Source: Leptospira sp. WS39.C2
GTDB taxonomy: Bacteria > Spirochaetota > Leptospiria > Leptospirales > Leptospiraceae
NCBI RefSeq assembly: GCF_040833965.1
Contig: NZ_CP162142.1
Span: 1,048,501-1,112,500, forward strand
DNA length: 64,000 nt
Direction of reading: 5' to 3'
Below the pieces are notes generated by a model that saw only the letters and a list, made by a program, of their open reading frames with translations, did no database searches and was not told the DNA's origin. Below are positions 27,087-36,150 of the stretch, one piece after another. How positions within the stretch are numbered: position 1 is the stretch's first letter; each line of letters begins with the position of its first letter. The position numbers and the translations under genes were made by a program.

Positions 27087-29354
27087 TTACAACTTATGGT
27101 ATTTTTTCATGATATCGTATGCGTAGAAATTCGAAACGACAATGCGACAATAGTCTCTTGATTCTTTATAAGGTAAGTCTTCTAAAAAATGGTTAAAATC
27201 ACCTGAGTAGACAGATTTTTTCCATTTTCGCAAATTCCCTGGACCACCGTTGTACGCAATCGATGCCCATTTTAATTCGTTTCCATTTGATTTCAGTAGG
27301 TATGCTAAAAACTTTGTGCCCAACCGAATGGAAGTTTCTGGTTCGTAGAGAGAGTAAGACGAAATTCCCATCCTTTGGGCAAGTTCTCTTCCCGTGGCCG
27401 GCATGATTTGCATGAGGCCCCGCGCGTTGGACCTAGAGGTGGCAGTTTCCTTAAAAAAAGATTCTTGGCGCATGAGTGCATACACACTGTCCTCAGGAAT
27501 CCCATTTTCATTGGCATAACGTGATACAATATTTTGGTGAGGCCTAGGATACATCCGAATCGATAGAGATGTTGGCAATAAAATGGGATCATCAGGAATG
27601 AGGTATCGTTTGAGAAGGGATCTTGTATGAAAGGCCGAATAATAGGTGTTACGTGTTAGGTCTCCGATCCCAACTAAAATTTCATCTTTTTCATCTTCTG
27701 AAAGATTTTCCCTTTTGACATGGAAGTTCACAAGATGGAGTCCAAGGCTATCTTCTCCCACGCGGAAGTATTCTTTGGCAAGGTTCAAAAGTTTGTGGCC
27801 TTGGATCCGAGAACTCATGCCTCCCAGTTTATTTCCCAGTTCATAAGAATCTTTAGGATACACAAAACCTAAGTTACGTCCAATGAGGGCACTCGATTCT
27901 TCCGGGATTCCTGCGGTATAAGACAAGTATTCAAACAAATATTCTTTGTTGTATGTTGGGTTTTCAGGTTTGTTTGATTCTTTAATCGTGGATAAAAACT
28001 CTTCTCGGATCACCCGAGTGTAATAGGAACCTGGGCAAAGCGCATAATAACGTTTTAATTCTTTTTTCAAACGTTCCGTTTCCCCATTTTCTTTTAGGGA
28101 TCTCAAATACCAATACACTAACCTTCCTTTGACGGGTAGATTTGGAATCTCAGCGAGAGCCCTTTCAAATTTGGCAAGTGGTGCGTAATGGGATTTTTCT
28201 CCTTTTCTTTCCACAAGGTATTCAATAAGTCTGTCTTGGTAAAATAAATTAAACGGGTATTTGCCCAAATATAAGATTAGGTTTTCAAAATAAAGTTCCT
28301 TGTCACCTAACCTGTCATAAGAGGCAGCAAGGACTCGGTAATACCCAGCATCTTTTCCTGGAAAACTTTTTAGAAGTTCGATGGCTTGTTGGAATTTGTT
28401 TTGTTGGTATAAGGTATCTGCAAGTGTTACAATCCAAGAAGAATCCATATCCACAAAGGATTTATTGGCACGCAAAACACGAAAGAGTTCATTTGTTTTT
28501 CCAACTTTAGTGAGGACAGAAGTTAGGTGTTTGAATCCTTCGTAGTAATTGAGACGGCTGGAAAAAAGTTCTGGTCTTGACCGAAACAATGCTTCCTTGT
28601 CATTCGAATTGATTGCGGGTAAAAATAAAGTGATCTCTGATGGATTTAGTTGTAAGATACTGCCACTCCCTTTGTATTTACTCCAATCGGAAGCAATCAT
28701 TTGGACTGTTTGGTCGAGGAGTCCTTCTTTTTGTAAACAACTAAGCCATTCTTCAATGGCACCTTTTTCATCTCCAAGAATGAGTTTTGCTTTTCCATAT
28801 CTGTACAAACTATCACCCGTTAATAGATAACGTTTGTGGGAATCTTGGATGGATTGGATTTTATCAGTGATTTCTTTCCATTGGTTACTTGCTGCAAGCA
28901 ATCGAATTTGTTCGTCGAGGACCCTTCTGCAGATTGGATCTTCTTCCATATTCAGTCGATTTAGAAATAAAATCCTTTCTTGGGGAGTGAGGTAATTCTT
29001 AGCAGTGATTTCATTATACAATTTCCAATAACTCAATTTGAAAAGAGTGGTTTGGAAAGGCATGGTTTGTGTGAGAATTTTTCTTACTTCTTCTTCGTTC
29101 GCGTCAGTTACAAAAACACCACGTATGAGAGATAATAAATACCGAAATCGTTTCTCCTTGTCTCCGTTAGGTGACTTTTCATGAAATTCAATGAGAGTAT
29201 AAACTTCACTTTCCCTGGAGGGAGTTGTATTTCTGAAATGTGATTCGATTTGACCCCACTGGTGGGATTTAATGAAATAATGAAGGTCTGTTTCGGCAAA
29301 TAGGGATGTTGTGAAAAAGAGAAGAATTCTACTTGCTAACCAAAAATGCCTCAT
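27087..29354 (-). CDS. Soluble lytic murein transglycosylase (Slt70-like)
   Basis: A 755-residue exported enzyme that cuts peptidoglycan glycan chains. Residues 1-20 are a signal peptide (FWLASRILLFFTTSLFAE). A long helical superhelix of TPR-like repeats follows (about 30-590), and the SLT domain lies near 600-750 with catalytic Glu in YALMRQESFF, then SNARGLMQIMPATG and SIAYNGGPGNLRKW. The layout matches Slt70, with a longer helical part. It is transcribed upstream of gltA with a 68-base gap. It is divergent from an unknown gene, with only 48 bases between starts. Confidence 0.92.
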   Translation of the reverse strand: MRHFWLASRILLFFTTSLFAETDLHYFIKSHQWGQIESHFRNTTPSRESEVYTLIEFHEKSPNGDKEKRFRYLLSLIRGVFVTDANEEEVRKILTQTMPFQTTLFKLSYWKLYNEITAKNYLTPQERILFLNRLNMEEDPICRRVLDEQIRLLAASNQWKEITDKIQSIQDSHKRYLLTGDSLYRYGKAKLILGDEKGAIEEWLSCLQKEGLLDQTVQMIASDWSKYKGSGSILQLNPSEITLFLPAINSNDKEALFRSRPELFSSRLNYYEGFKHLTSVLTKVGKTNELFRVLRANKSFVDMDSSWIVTLADTLYQQNKFQQAIELLKSFPGKDAGYYRVLAASYDRLGDKELYFENLILYLGKYPFNLFYQDRLIEYLVERKGEKSHYAPLAKFERALAEIPNLPVKGRLVYWYLRSLKENGETERLKKELKRYYALCPGSYYTRVIREEFLSTIKESNKPENPTYNKEYLFEYLSYTAGIPEESSALIGRNLGFVYPKDSYELGNKLGGMSSRIQGHKLLNLAKEYFRVGEDSLGLHLVNFHVKRENLSEDEKDEILVGIGDLTRNTYYSAFHTRSLLKRYLIPDDPILLPTSLSIRMYPRPHQNIVSRYANENGIPEDSVYALMRQESFFKETATSRSNARGLMQIMPATGRELAQRMGISSYSLYEPETSIRLGTKFLAYLLKSNGNELKWASIAYNGGPGNLRKWKKSVYSGDFNHFLEDLPYKESRDYCRIVVSNFYAYDIMKKYHKL

Positions 29355-29402
29355 GCATACTTCCTATGATTACGAATTTAGAGAGGGAAGGTTCCCCTCC
29401 TT

Positions 29403-30602
29403 ATGAGCTTACAAACAGAATACAAACTGCACTGGCCAGAATACCGAATCCAATTCCACTCTACGGAAGAAAGTCCTAAAAATGTCTCTCTCCCAGAGTT
29501 GTGGCCAGACCTACGTGCCTTTTTTTCAGGCAATCAGTCTCGATTTGCAAACTATCTCTTTTATTTATCGACCGATTTCTCTGGGGGGTTCAGCCTTTGT
29601 TCGGTTCTTTCCGAAAATGATGCGAGCTTTCGTTTCCATGATCCTGTTTTACTAACTCCCACGGCCTTCCCAAAATCCAGTTTGGAACGGATTTGGAAAC
29701 TCTGCCAAAACCGTGAATTTGACGAAATGGAACGAGAGGATTGGGAACTCATTGGTTACGGACTTTTGTATATTGGAAACATTCCGGAATTCCGAAAATG
29801 GGTTCTCGCCACAAAAGAGTTTTTTGGACAAACAGATGACAATCGCCGTTTTTTAACCCTTCTTGGTTGGGAATATTCTGAAATTCCTTTTGAAAACTCT
29901 ATCTTACACATGTTAGTTGAATATGCCAAAGGTAATTTTGAGAAAATCCATTTTCCAACATTAGTTGATGCAGCACTACTCGAATCCCATTGGCAACTTG
30001 TGGGAGTATTGTTCCATGCCATTGAACTTGGATTGTTACAAGGTCCAGATTCCTTTCGCATTTGGAAATTTCTCATTGGCTTTTATGAAGAATGGGAAAG
30101 TTGGGAGAAGGAAAAATTCCAATTGGTTTCTTTTGGCAAGGTCCCACCATTTTTTGCCCTTCGGTATGCAAAACGTTATTTACCCGCCGAATCTTTTTCC
30201 AAATACCAAATCGATTTAGGAACAGAGTTACGTGGCGATTGGATGAATGGAAATGAATTTGGGTATGAACTCACCCATACCATCAATCCATGTATCGATA
30301 CAGTTGTTCGTTTTCGAAACGAAGGAGAAAGATTCGAACGAGAACTAAACGCAGAATATAGTTTGAAACCTTATTCCTATCTCATCCCTTTACAACTTGC
30401 TTGTATCCAGTTTGTGAAAAAAGATTACGATGGTTTCTTGAAATTATACCAAAAGTCGGGAAGGCTCAAACACCTACCACTGGCTCTCAATTTATACTGG
30501 AGAGTTTTACAAGAAAAAGGTGATAAAAACTTAAGTTCTGCCATTAAACGTTCGCTCGAGAACGGTCATGAATCCATAACATTACCAGAAGGTTGGGAAT
30601 AA
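29403..30602 (+). CDS. Conserved hypothetical protein
   Basis: A 399-residue cytoplasmic protein without signal peptide. The composition is aromatic-rich with helical repeats (ELIGYGLLYIGNIPEFRKWVL, HWQLVGVLFHAIELGLLQG) that may be degenerate TPR-like units. I cannot assign a family. The start ATG follows TCCTT and is 48 bases from the divergent transglycosylase gene. Its stop TAA is directly followed by the ATG of the next gene, so the two are coupled. Confidence 0.68.
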   Translation: MSLQTEYKLHWPEYRIQFHSTEESPKNVSLPELWPDLRAFFSGNQSRFANYLFYLSTDFSGGFSLCSVLSENDASFRFHDPVLLTPTAFPKSSLERIWKLCQNREFDEMEREDWELIGYGLLYIGNIPEFRKWVLATKEFFGQTDDNRRFLTLLGWEYSEIPFENSILHMLVEYAKGNFEKIHFPTLVDAALLESHWQLVGVLFHAIELGLLQGPDSFRIWKFLIGFYEEWESWEKEKFQLVSFGKVPPFFALRYAKRYLPAESFSKYQIDLGTELRGDWMNGNEFGYELTHTINPCIDTVVRFRNEGERFERELNAEYSLKPYSYLIPLQLACIQFVKKDYDGFLKLYQKSGRLKHLPLALNLYWRVLQEKGDKNLSSAIKRSLENGHESITLPEGWE

Positions 30603-31376
30603 ATGCCTCTAACGCAAGAACAAATTATGGAGCTCTCCAAATTGCAGAAAATGCTAAGGAATTTGGAGAAAATTGAACGAAATGCAAAAAACGATCTGCA
30701 AAAAGAACGTGTTGCGTTTGACATAGAACGTTATAGAAGGCGCATGCAAGAAGTGTCCCCAGATGGAATTCCGGATAACTTAGAACAAACGATGCGTAAT
30801 GCAAAAACAAGAGAAGAAAATCCGGAAAACCTAAAACACAAAATCATATCACAATACCCTGTTATGAAAATTTCACCAAATTCAAATGATAGTGAGATCA
30901 ATCAAATTGGAACCCTTGTGAATATTATGGATTTGGAATACATTCCAATCTTAGGGGATGCTCATATCAAATTTGATTATTCTCATGCAACAGAACGTGA
31001 CTCTGTATTAAAATATATGGAGAACCTCCGCCGGAATATGAAAATCTTAGTCGAAACAATTGAAGAGTATGCAGCGGCAGACAAACAAGAGTTTCGTGAA
31101 CAGCTCTCTCGAATGAAAAATAAACAATCTCGTATCTTCATTGCTGAGTCTTTTGAGACTTTGGGTAAGTTCCGAGACTTCCTTGTTGCGGTAAACAAAG
31201 ACATCAAAGAAGGAAACAACGTCATTATGAACATGGAAGAGCCGATCAAATTCAATCCACGGTTTGAAAAGGCAACAGTTTTAGAAGGTCGTTCCATCAT
31301 GGAAGGCCTCCGAGAATTTGAGGAATTTGCCGAAGAGGCATGTGATTTGATTCGCCTCCCGTCGTTTCGAGGGTAA
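30603..31376 (+). CDS. Conserved spirochaete-type hypothetical protein
   Basis: A 257-residue soluble protein that is largely helical. It opens with a coiled coil (MELSKLQKMLRNLEKIERNAK, roughly residues 8-50), has a central segment IMDLEYIPILGDAHIKFDYS, and then helical blocks (YMENLRRNMKILVETIEEYAA). No enzymatic motif is visible. It begins immediately after the stop of the upstream gene and is followed 68 bases later by a bactofilin gene; a structural or cytoskeletal role is possible but only inferred from position. Confidence 0.7.
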   Translation: MPLTQEQIMELSKLQKMLRNLEKIERNAKNDLQKERVAFDIERYRRRMQEVSPDGIPDNLEQTMRNAKTREENPENLKHKIISQYPVMKISPNSNDSEINQIGTLVNIMDLEYIPILGDAHIKFDYSHATERDSVLKYMENLRRNMKILVETIEEYAAADKQEFREQLSRMKNKQSRIFIAESFETLGKFRDFLVAVNKDIKEGNNVIMNMEEPIKFNPRFEKATVLEGRSIMEGLREFEEFAEEACDLIRLPSFRG

Positions 31377-31444
31377 AAAAACCTTTTCATTCCTAGGGGG
31401 AACGAGGACACTGTGAAAAATCACATACACGGACTCGCAAACGC

Positions 31445-31885
31445 ATGGCATTAGTCAAAAATCAGACCGAAGTTACCAATTCAACTATTGGTGAGAATTC
31501 TTACTTCAACGGAAAATTCTTCATCAATGGATCTCTCAAAATTGACGGTAAATTCGAGGGTAAATCCCTCCAAGCCGAACACCTCTATATCGGTGTTACG
31601 GGAAAGGTCAAAACCAACATCACTGCAGCGAGTGTAATCGTAGAAGGGATTATTGTCGGAAACGTGACTGCTAGAAACCGCGTGATGCTCCTTCCCACTT
31701 CCAAAATCCTTGGGGACATCAAAACTCCTGAGCTCATCATCCAAAATGGGGTGATTTTAGAAGGTCGTTGTATGATTTCCAATGACCTCAAACACAGTGC
31801 AAAAGACCTGATCGAATTGGAATATTCCAAGGATTCACTCAGCGTCGAAAAGATTTTTGGGAAACAACCAAACGCCAAAGAATAA
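31445..31885 (+). CDS. Bactofilin
   Basis: A 146-residue cytoskeletal protein of the bactofilin family (DUF583), which polymerises without nucleotides into filaments that affect cell shape and envelope growth. The core is a beta helix of repeating strands with conserved Gly/Ile positions: GSLKIDGKFEGKSLQAEHLYIG, VTGKVKTNITAASVIVEGIIVGN and VILEGRC. Short polar tails flank it. The next gene starts on the base after its stop. Leptospira genomes carry several bactofilins; which paralogue this is cannot be told here. Confidence 0.9.
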   Translation: MALVKNQTEVTNSTIGENSYFNGKFFINGSLKIDGKFEGKSLQAEHLYIGVTGKVKTNITAASVIVEGIIVGNVTARNRVMLLPTSKILGDIKTPELIIQNGVILEGRCMISNDLKHSAKDLIELEYSKDSLSVEKIFGKQPNAKE

Positions 31886-32827
31886 TTGAAAACCATCTTC
31901 ATTTCGGAAGGAGACCCGACGAGTATCAATTACGAACTTTTGGGATCTTCCTTCCCTCTCTTAGAATCCTTAGGACAACACCATCGCATTTACCTCATCC
32001 GAGGACCTCACAACCAAACCCTTCCGAAGGCAAAAGAGATTGGAAAACCCATAGGCGAACCAGGATTTTATTCGATCCCTTGGGGGAGAGGAAAACCTAA
32101 ATCCTATGTCCTTGGAAAACCATCCAAATCTTCTGGGAAAATGGCATACGACTCGCTCCTTGCGGCCATCGACTTCCAAAAAAACTTTGGGGGTGATCTC
32201 ATCACCCTCCCTCTTTCGAAAGAGTGGGTACAAAAAGCTGGGGTGAAGGGATTTCGTGGCCATACGGAAACCTTGGCAGAAGCCTACAAACGACCCACAT
32301 TTATGATGATGTCTGGGGATAAGCTGAATGTTATCCCCTTAACGACCCATGTCCCTTTGAAGGATGTTGTGAAAGAACTTAAAAACTTCGATTGGAAAGA
32401 ATTAAAAAATGCCATCCTTCGGTCTCCCTATCTGAAAGAACCCACCATTGGTTATTTAGGCCTAAACCCTCATGCGGGAGAAGGGGGAAAGATTGGCACG
32501 GAAGAAACCACAATTCTAAAAACAGGAGTTGGTGTTCTCAGAAAGGCAAAATTGACAGTGGAAGGGCCACTCTCTGCCGATTCAGCTTTTTTGCCCGGTG
32601 CCAAAGCGTACGATTTGTATTTGGCAGGTTACCACGACCAAGGCCTGATCCCATTTAAATTGCTTGAAGGAAAGAAGGGTGTGAACATAACCTTAGGTCT
32701 GGATTTCACTCGTGTGTCTCCTGACCATGGAACTGCTTTTGGAATCGCAGGAAAAGGATGTGCTGATCCTACGGGACTCATCTCCTGTTTAGAACGACTT
32801 GTGGAGACAAAAACAAAACCAGTATGA
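31886..32827 (+). CDS. pdxA: 4-hydroxythreonine-4-phosphate dehydrogenase
   Basis: A 313-residue NAD-dependent enzyme of vitamin B6 synthesis (DXP-dependent route). Motifs: GFRGHTETLAEAY (substrate and metal histidine), GLNPHAGEGG, GPLSADSAFLPG, AGYHDQGLIPFKLLEG and SPDHGTAFGIAGKG, in the usual order. The start is TTG at 31886, directly after the bactofilin stop with no gap, so translation is probably coupled. It overlaps the next gene by four bases (ATGA). Confidence 0.93.
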   Translation: MKTIFISEGDPTSINYELLGSSFPLLESLGQHHRIYLIRGPHNQTLPKAKEIGKPIGEPGFYSIPWGRGKPKSYVLGKPSKSSGKMAYDSLLAAIDFQKNFGGDLITLPLSKEWVQKAGVKGFRGHTETLAEAYKRPTFMMMSGDKLNVIPLTTHVPLKDVVKELKNFDWKELKNAILRSPYLKEPTIGYLGLNPHAGEGGKIGTEETTILKTGVGVLRKAKLTVEGPLSADSAFLPGAKAYDLYLAGYHDQGLIPFKLLEGKKGVNITLGLDFTRVSPDHGTAFGIAGKGCADPTGLISCLERLVETKTKPV

Positions 32828-33246
32828 CACTTTTGGAAACCCTAGCATTTCCCGTTTTATTCATTTGGTTTATTGGCCTCCTTCTCACTTTTTTTCGAAA
32901 GGATCTCGAGCCGCATTGGAAGTTCTTTTTCTTTCTCGTTTTTTGTTTTTACCTCGTTCAATTTTTCCCTGAATTTTGGCTTGGGGTCACACGTTGGAAG
33001 GAAAACCCCAAAGGGGAAGTGCTCCAGTGGATATCAGCGATGGGAAATTCCATTTATGTGTTTTTGTTTTTCTTATGGCCCCTTGTTCTCATTCGAATTT
33101 ATTATTCCGCATCCAATAATTTAAGTAAAACCTTGATCCCAAGCTTAGCCTATGGGACGGTTCTGTATTGGGCATTATTTTTTCTTTGGACTTTGTATTC
33201 GAAAGAGTTCAATGAATGGCTTCATCAAATATTTGCAAATAAGTAA
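32824..33246 (+). CDS. Hypothetical integral membrane protein
   Basis: A 140-residue protein with four predicted membrane segments: [55 protein letters not shown] and [16 protein letters not shown]. It is very rich in Phe, Leu and Trp. No known family is evident. Its ATG overlaps the pdxA stop. The DegT aminotransferase gene follows after 14 bases, so it lies inside a tightly packed operon. Confidence 0.72.
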   Translation: MTLLETLAFPVLFIWFIGLLLTFFRKDLEPHWKFFFFLVFCFYLVQFFPEFWLGVTRWKENPKGEVLQWISAMGNSIYVFLFFLWPLVLIRIYYSASNNLSKTLIPSLAYGTVLYWALFFLWTLYSKEFNEWLHQIFANK

Positions 33247-33260
33247 AAAAAGGGCGAACA

Positions 33261-34382
33261 ATGGCAGTTCCATTTATAGACATCAAACGATTTGAACCAG
33301 GATTTTTGGACACCTGGAATGAAAAAGTAAAGTCCATGTCAGAAAACGCACAGTTCATTGGCGGGAACGAAGTCACTGATTTAGAAACAAACCTTGCCTC
33401 TTGGGCCGAAACAAAATATGCAATCGGTTGTGCGAATGGAACCGATGCCTTACAACTTGCGTTACGCGCTGTTGGTGTGGGTCGGGGTGATAAAGTATTA
33501 TTACCAGACTCTACTTTTTGGGCAACTTTCGAAGCGGTTGTGAATGTGGGTGGAGATCCATACACGATTGATACAAATCCTGTGGACTTACAAATGGATT
33601 TCCAAGTGTTCCAAGAAGCAGTGGAAAAAGTAAAACCAAAAGCAGCTCTTGTTGTACATTTGTATGGTTGGGGTACTTCAAAAATTGAAGAACTCCGTAA
33701 GTTCTGCAAAGAGAAAAATGTAGCCCTCATTGAAGACGGGGCACAGTGTTTTGGTGTGAAACACAATGGCAAATCTCTCTACAAAGATGCGTTGATCTCA
33801 ACAACTTCCTTTTACCCTGCGAAGGTGTTAGGTGCTGCAGGTGATGGTGGTGCTGTATTTACAAACGATGAAGAATTGTCTGTAGTCACTCGCCGCCTTG
33901 TCAACCATGGAAGGACATCCCATTACGAACACGGCCTTGTGGGTTGGAACTCAAGACTCGATTCCCTCCAAGCAGCATTTCTCAATCTCTCACTAAAACA
34001 TTTACAAAAGAGAATTGAATCTCGTAAATCATCGCAAAACATCTATTATAAGGAATTACCTGGACTTGGGATTGGAGTGATCCAACCACCAAAAGGGTAT
34101 GACGAAAATGGATACTGTAACGTAACTTTGGTGGAACCAGAAATCCGTCCGAAAATCGAAGCCGTCTTAAAAGAAAAAGGAATTGGTTTTGGAAATATTT
34201 ATCCAGGAGCAATGTCTGACCAACCAGGTGCTAAACCATATCTAATCGAACGATTTGGAAAAGACGGCAATGCACGTCGGATTTCAAAGTCAGTTCTCAA
34301 CTTTCCACTCTTTGCTTATATGACAAGTTCGGAAATGGATGAAGTATTGAGTGCGATAAAGGCGTATAACGCTAGTAAATAA
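33261..34382 (+). CDS. DegT/DnrJ/EryC1/StrS family aminotransferase
   Basis: A 373-residue PLP enzyme that transfers an amino group to nucleotide-linked keto sugars for surface polysaccharide. The PLP lysine is in [21 protein letters not shown], preceded by the ring-stacking [35 protein letters not shown] and [14 protein letters not shown] are family signatures. Length and order match the family. An AAGGGCG site precedes the ATG. Its sugar substrate cannot be given. It sits with pdxA, which makes PLP precursors; that is a positional observation only. The next gene overlaps by one base. Confidence 0.9.
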   Translation: MAVPFIDIKRFEPGFLDTWNEKVKSMSENAQFIGGNEVTDLETNLASWAETKYAIGCANGTDALQLALRAVGVGRGDKVLLPDSTFWATFEAVVNVGGDPYTIDTNPVDLQMDFQVFQEAVEKVKPKAALVVHLYGWGTSKIEELRKFCKEKNVALIEDGAQCFGVKHNGKSLYKDALISTTSFYPAKVLGAAGDGGAVFTNDEELSVVTRRLVNHGRTSHYEHGLVGWNSRLDSLQAAFLNLSLKHLQKRIESRKSSQNIYYKELPGLGIGVIQPPKGYDENGYCNVTLVEPEIRPKIEAVLKEKGIGFGNIYPGAMSDQPGAKPYLIERFGKDGNARRISKSVLNFPLFAYMTSSEMDEVLSAIKAYNASK

Positions 34383-35158
34383 TGGAAAAACTTCGGGTAG
34401 GAGTCTTTTTATTCTTTTTACTCATCCTTGCGGTGTTAACCTTTAGTTTGTCTAAAAGTTGGCGCCTCTACGATGGCGGGTATGAAGTGACTGTGGAAAA
34501 TCCAGAGTCAAAAGAAAAAGACACCTCTCCCGAACCCACAGATAGTTTAGACTTAGAAGATGGGAATGGTAAAATTTATTGGAAACAATACTTCATCTAC
34601 CCACATGGGCTTGTGACTGAATCAGGTGGGTTCGGACCAGATGGAATTTTATCCCATGCACGAAATTTATATTCGATCAGTTTAAAGGATGGGAAAATTC
34701 AAAAACTTTTCCCACACGATGTATACATTTGGGATTACTTTGTGAGTGAATTTGCAAAAAAATCTGTGGCCAATACCATTGATGATCCCAAAGAAGATAT
34801 ATTACAAATCGATAAAAAACTTTTGATTTTTGCAGTTACGGAAGATAGCAATTTGGATGGAGTGCTCAATTACAAAGACCACAAATTTGTTTTCCTCTTT
34901 GATCCAGAAAAAAATCAATTAGATTCGGTATTGCCACAAGGTTTTCATTTTCGAAAATTGCTTTTTAATTCTTTGAAAAACCACCTAACTTTGATTTTGG
35001 GCAAAAACCCAGACCCACAACCTAAAAATTCTAGAAGAAAACCTATTGATCAGACAACAAAACTTCATTTATATGATTATGATGTTTTGACGTCAAAAGG
35101 GATCCTGAGTGGATCGTTGGAATCTCTTACTCCACCATCTTCAGAACCAAATCCATAA
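34382..35158 (+). CDS. Hypothetical membrane-anchored protein with an EF-hand-like loop
   Basis: A 258-residue protein starting within the stop of the aminotransferase (TAATG). Residues 6-24 (VGVFLFFLLILAVLTFSL) form one N-terminal membrane anchor, so the rest is probably periplasmic. An acidic linker follows (about 40-65). Near residue 158 lies DSNLDGVLNYKD, which fits the DxNxDGxxxxxD calcium loop of EF-hand/dockerin modules. The rest shows repeated strands (KLLIFAVTED, HKFVFLFDPEKN) in the manner of a beta-propeller fragment. No function is assigned. Confidence 0.68.
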   Translation: MEKLRVGVFLFFLLILAVLTFSLSKSWRLYDGGYEVTVENPESKEKDTSPEPTDSLDLEDGNGKIYWKQYFIYPHGLVTESGGFGPDGILSHARNLYSISLKDGKIQKLFPHDVYIWDYFVSEFAKKSVANTIDDPKEDILQIDKKLLIFAVTEDSNLDGVLNYKDHKFVFLFDPEKNQLDSVLPQGFHFRKLLFNSLKNHLTLILGKNPDPQPKNSRRKPIDQTTKLHLYDYDVLTSKGILSGSLESLTPPSSEPNP

Positions 35159-35163
35159 TATTA

Positions 35164-35532
35164 TCATTCACCCCAAACTTGGACACAATCTTGGTTATAA
35201 ATTCCCATTAAGGTTTTGTTTGCAAATTCCACGGCAGATATTTTTTTGATCCCAGCTTTTTCAGCGGCATCTCTTATATTCCCACCTCGTTTGAAAAAGT
35301 ACATATTCACATACAAATAAGAATTTGTACAAGAACGACCCATCTTTAGGATTTTACCTTCAGCAAGGCTTGCTGCAATTCCAGGGTTTCCACTTTGTGA
35401 ACCATCTCTTGAACTATGTGTTTCGTTGATTACTAGGGAAACAAACGGTACACGGTATTCGGGAATACAATGAATGAGTGTTAGAAGAAAACAGATAATA
35501 CTAATTTTATAAATTCTTTTGGCCGTGTACAT
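35164..35532 (-). CDS. TRL-like lipoprotein (third of three)
   Basis: A 122-residue predicted lipoprotein: YKISIICFLLTLIHC is a signal peptide with lipobox Cys. The mature C-terminal half (GRSCTNSYLYVNMYFFKRGGNIRD, then AGIKKISAVEFANKTLMGIYNQDC) follows the TRL-family pattern of a conserved Cys, a GD/GN turn, a helix and an I-x-K-I strand. The frame runs back to 35673, but the ATG at 35532 gives the signal peptide. It overlaps the previous TRL-like gene by 26 bases. Confidence 0.75.
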   Translation of the reverse strand: MYTAKRIYKISIICFLLTLIHCIPEYRVPFVSLVINETHSSRDGSQSGNPGIAASLAEGKILKMGRSCTNSYLYVNMYFFKRGGNIRDAAEKAGIKKISAVEFANKTLMGIYNQDCVQVWGE

Positions 35533-35836
35533 AGGTACAATACTTCCCATATATGAATATAAATTCGACCAAGTGGTGGTCGATGTAGGATATTTTAATG
35601 ATGCCATTTTCTTTTGCAATGCTACCAGCTCCTGCATTGCCCCATGAATATAACCGAAGGAAATGTTGGACACAACCTGAAGCTATAATTTCATCTTTTA
35701 CACTATTTTCAGGATCAAAGTCTCCATCAAAATGGATATTCGTATAGAGTATACCAGGAAGTGGTTTGTATACTTCGCCATAAAAACATGATAGTGAAAA
35801 AAAGGAAAAGAGGATTAGTCCAAGCAACAATTTCAT
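35507..35836 (-). CDS. TRL-like lipoprotein (second of three)
   Basis: A predicted lipoprotein of 109 residues: KLLLGLILFSFFSLSC is the signal peptide and lipobox. The mature part has the TRL pattern (ASGCVQHFLRLYSWGNAGAGSIAK, then NGIIKISYIDHHLVEFIFIY). The ATG at 35836 directly follows the stop of the first TRL-like gene (35833). Similarity to its neighbours in order of Cys, G(D/N)A(S/G), KI and D residues suggests tandem duplication with strong divergence. Confidence 0.75.
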   Translation of the reverse strand: MKLLLGLILFSFFSLSCFYGEVYKPLPGILYTNIHFDGDFDPENSVKDEIIASGCVQHFLRLYSWGNAGAGSIAKENGIIKISYIDHHLVEFIFIYGKYCTYVHGQKNL

Positions 35837-36150
35837 GTACCAATTTCTCCTGTTAAAATGAGACAATGCCTGATGACTACAAAAGTTAAGATGGAATGCA
35901 CTTGGATATCAATGGAACGGATTTTTGTGATTTTAGAAATACGTTTGGCTTCTTCAATACTTGCATCTCCCGTGGATACCAAATATAAATAAGAAAAGGC
36001 GCAGGCTTTTCCTTCTACAGATCCATCAGCTTTGCCTAATTTTCCAGGGTAATTGTCTTCCCTGTATAAGGCACCCAAACGACAGTTTTGCGATGTTAAT
36101 ACAATTAAAATAAAGGTGAAAATAAATTTCCCTAGTTTAGATTGTTTCAT
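35833..36150 (-). CDS. TRL-like lipoprotein (first of three)
   Basis: A 105-residue predicted lipoprotein with signal FTFILIVLTSQNC. The mature part GSVEGKACAFSYLYLVSTGDAS followed by IEEAKRISKITKIRSIDIQ is the clearest match of the three to the TRL-like family (small secreted proteins, function unknown to me). Its start overlaps the stop of the upstream outer-membrane protein gene by four bases, so it is probably cotranslated with it. Confidence 0.8.
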   Translation of the reverse strand: MKQSKLGKFIFTFILIVLTSQNCRLGALYREDNYPGKLGKADGSVEGKACAFSYLYLVSTGDASIEEAKRISKITKIRSIDIQVHSILTFVVIRHCLILTGEIGT

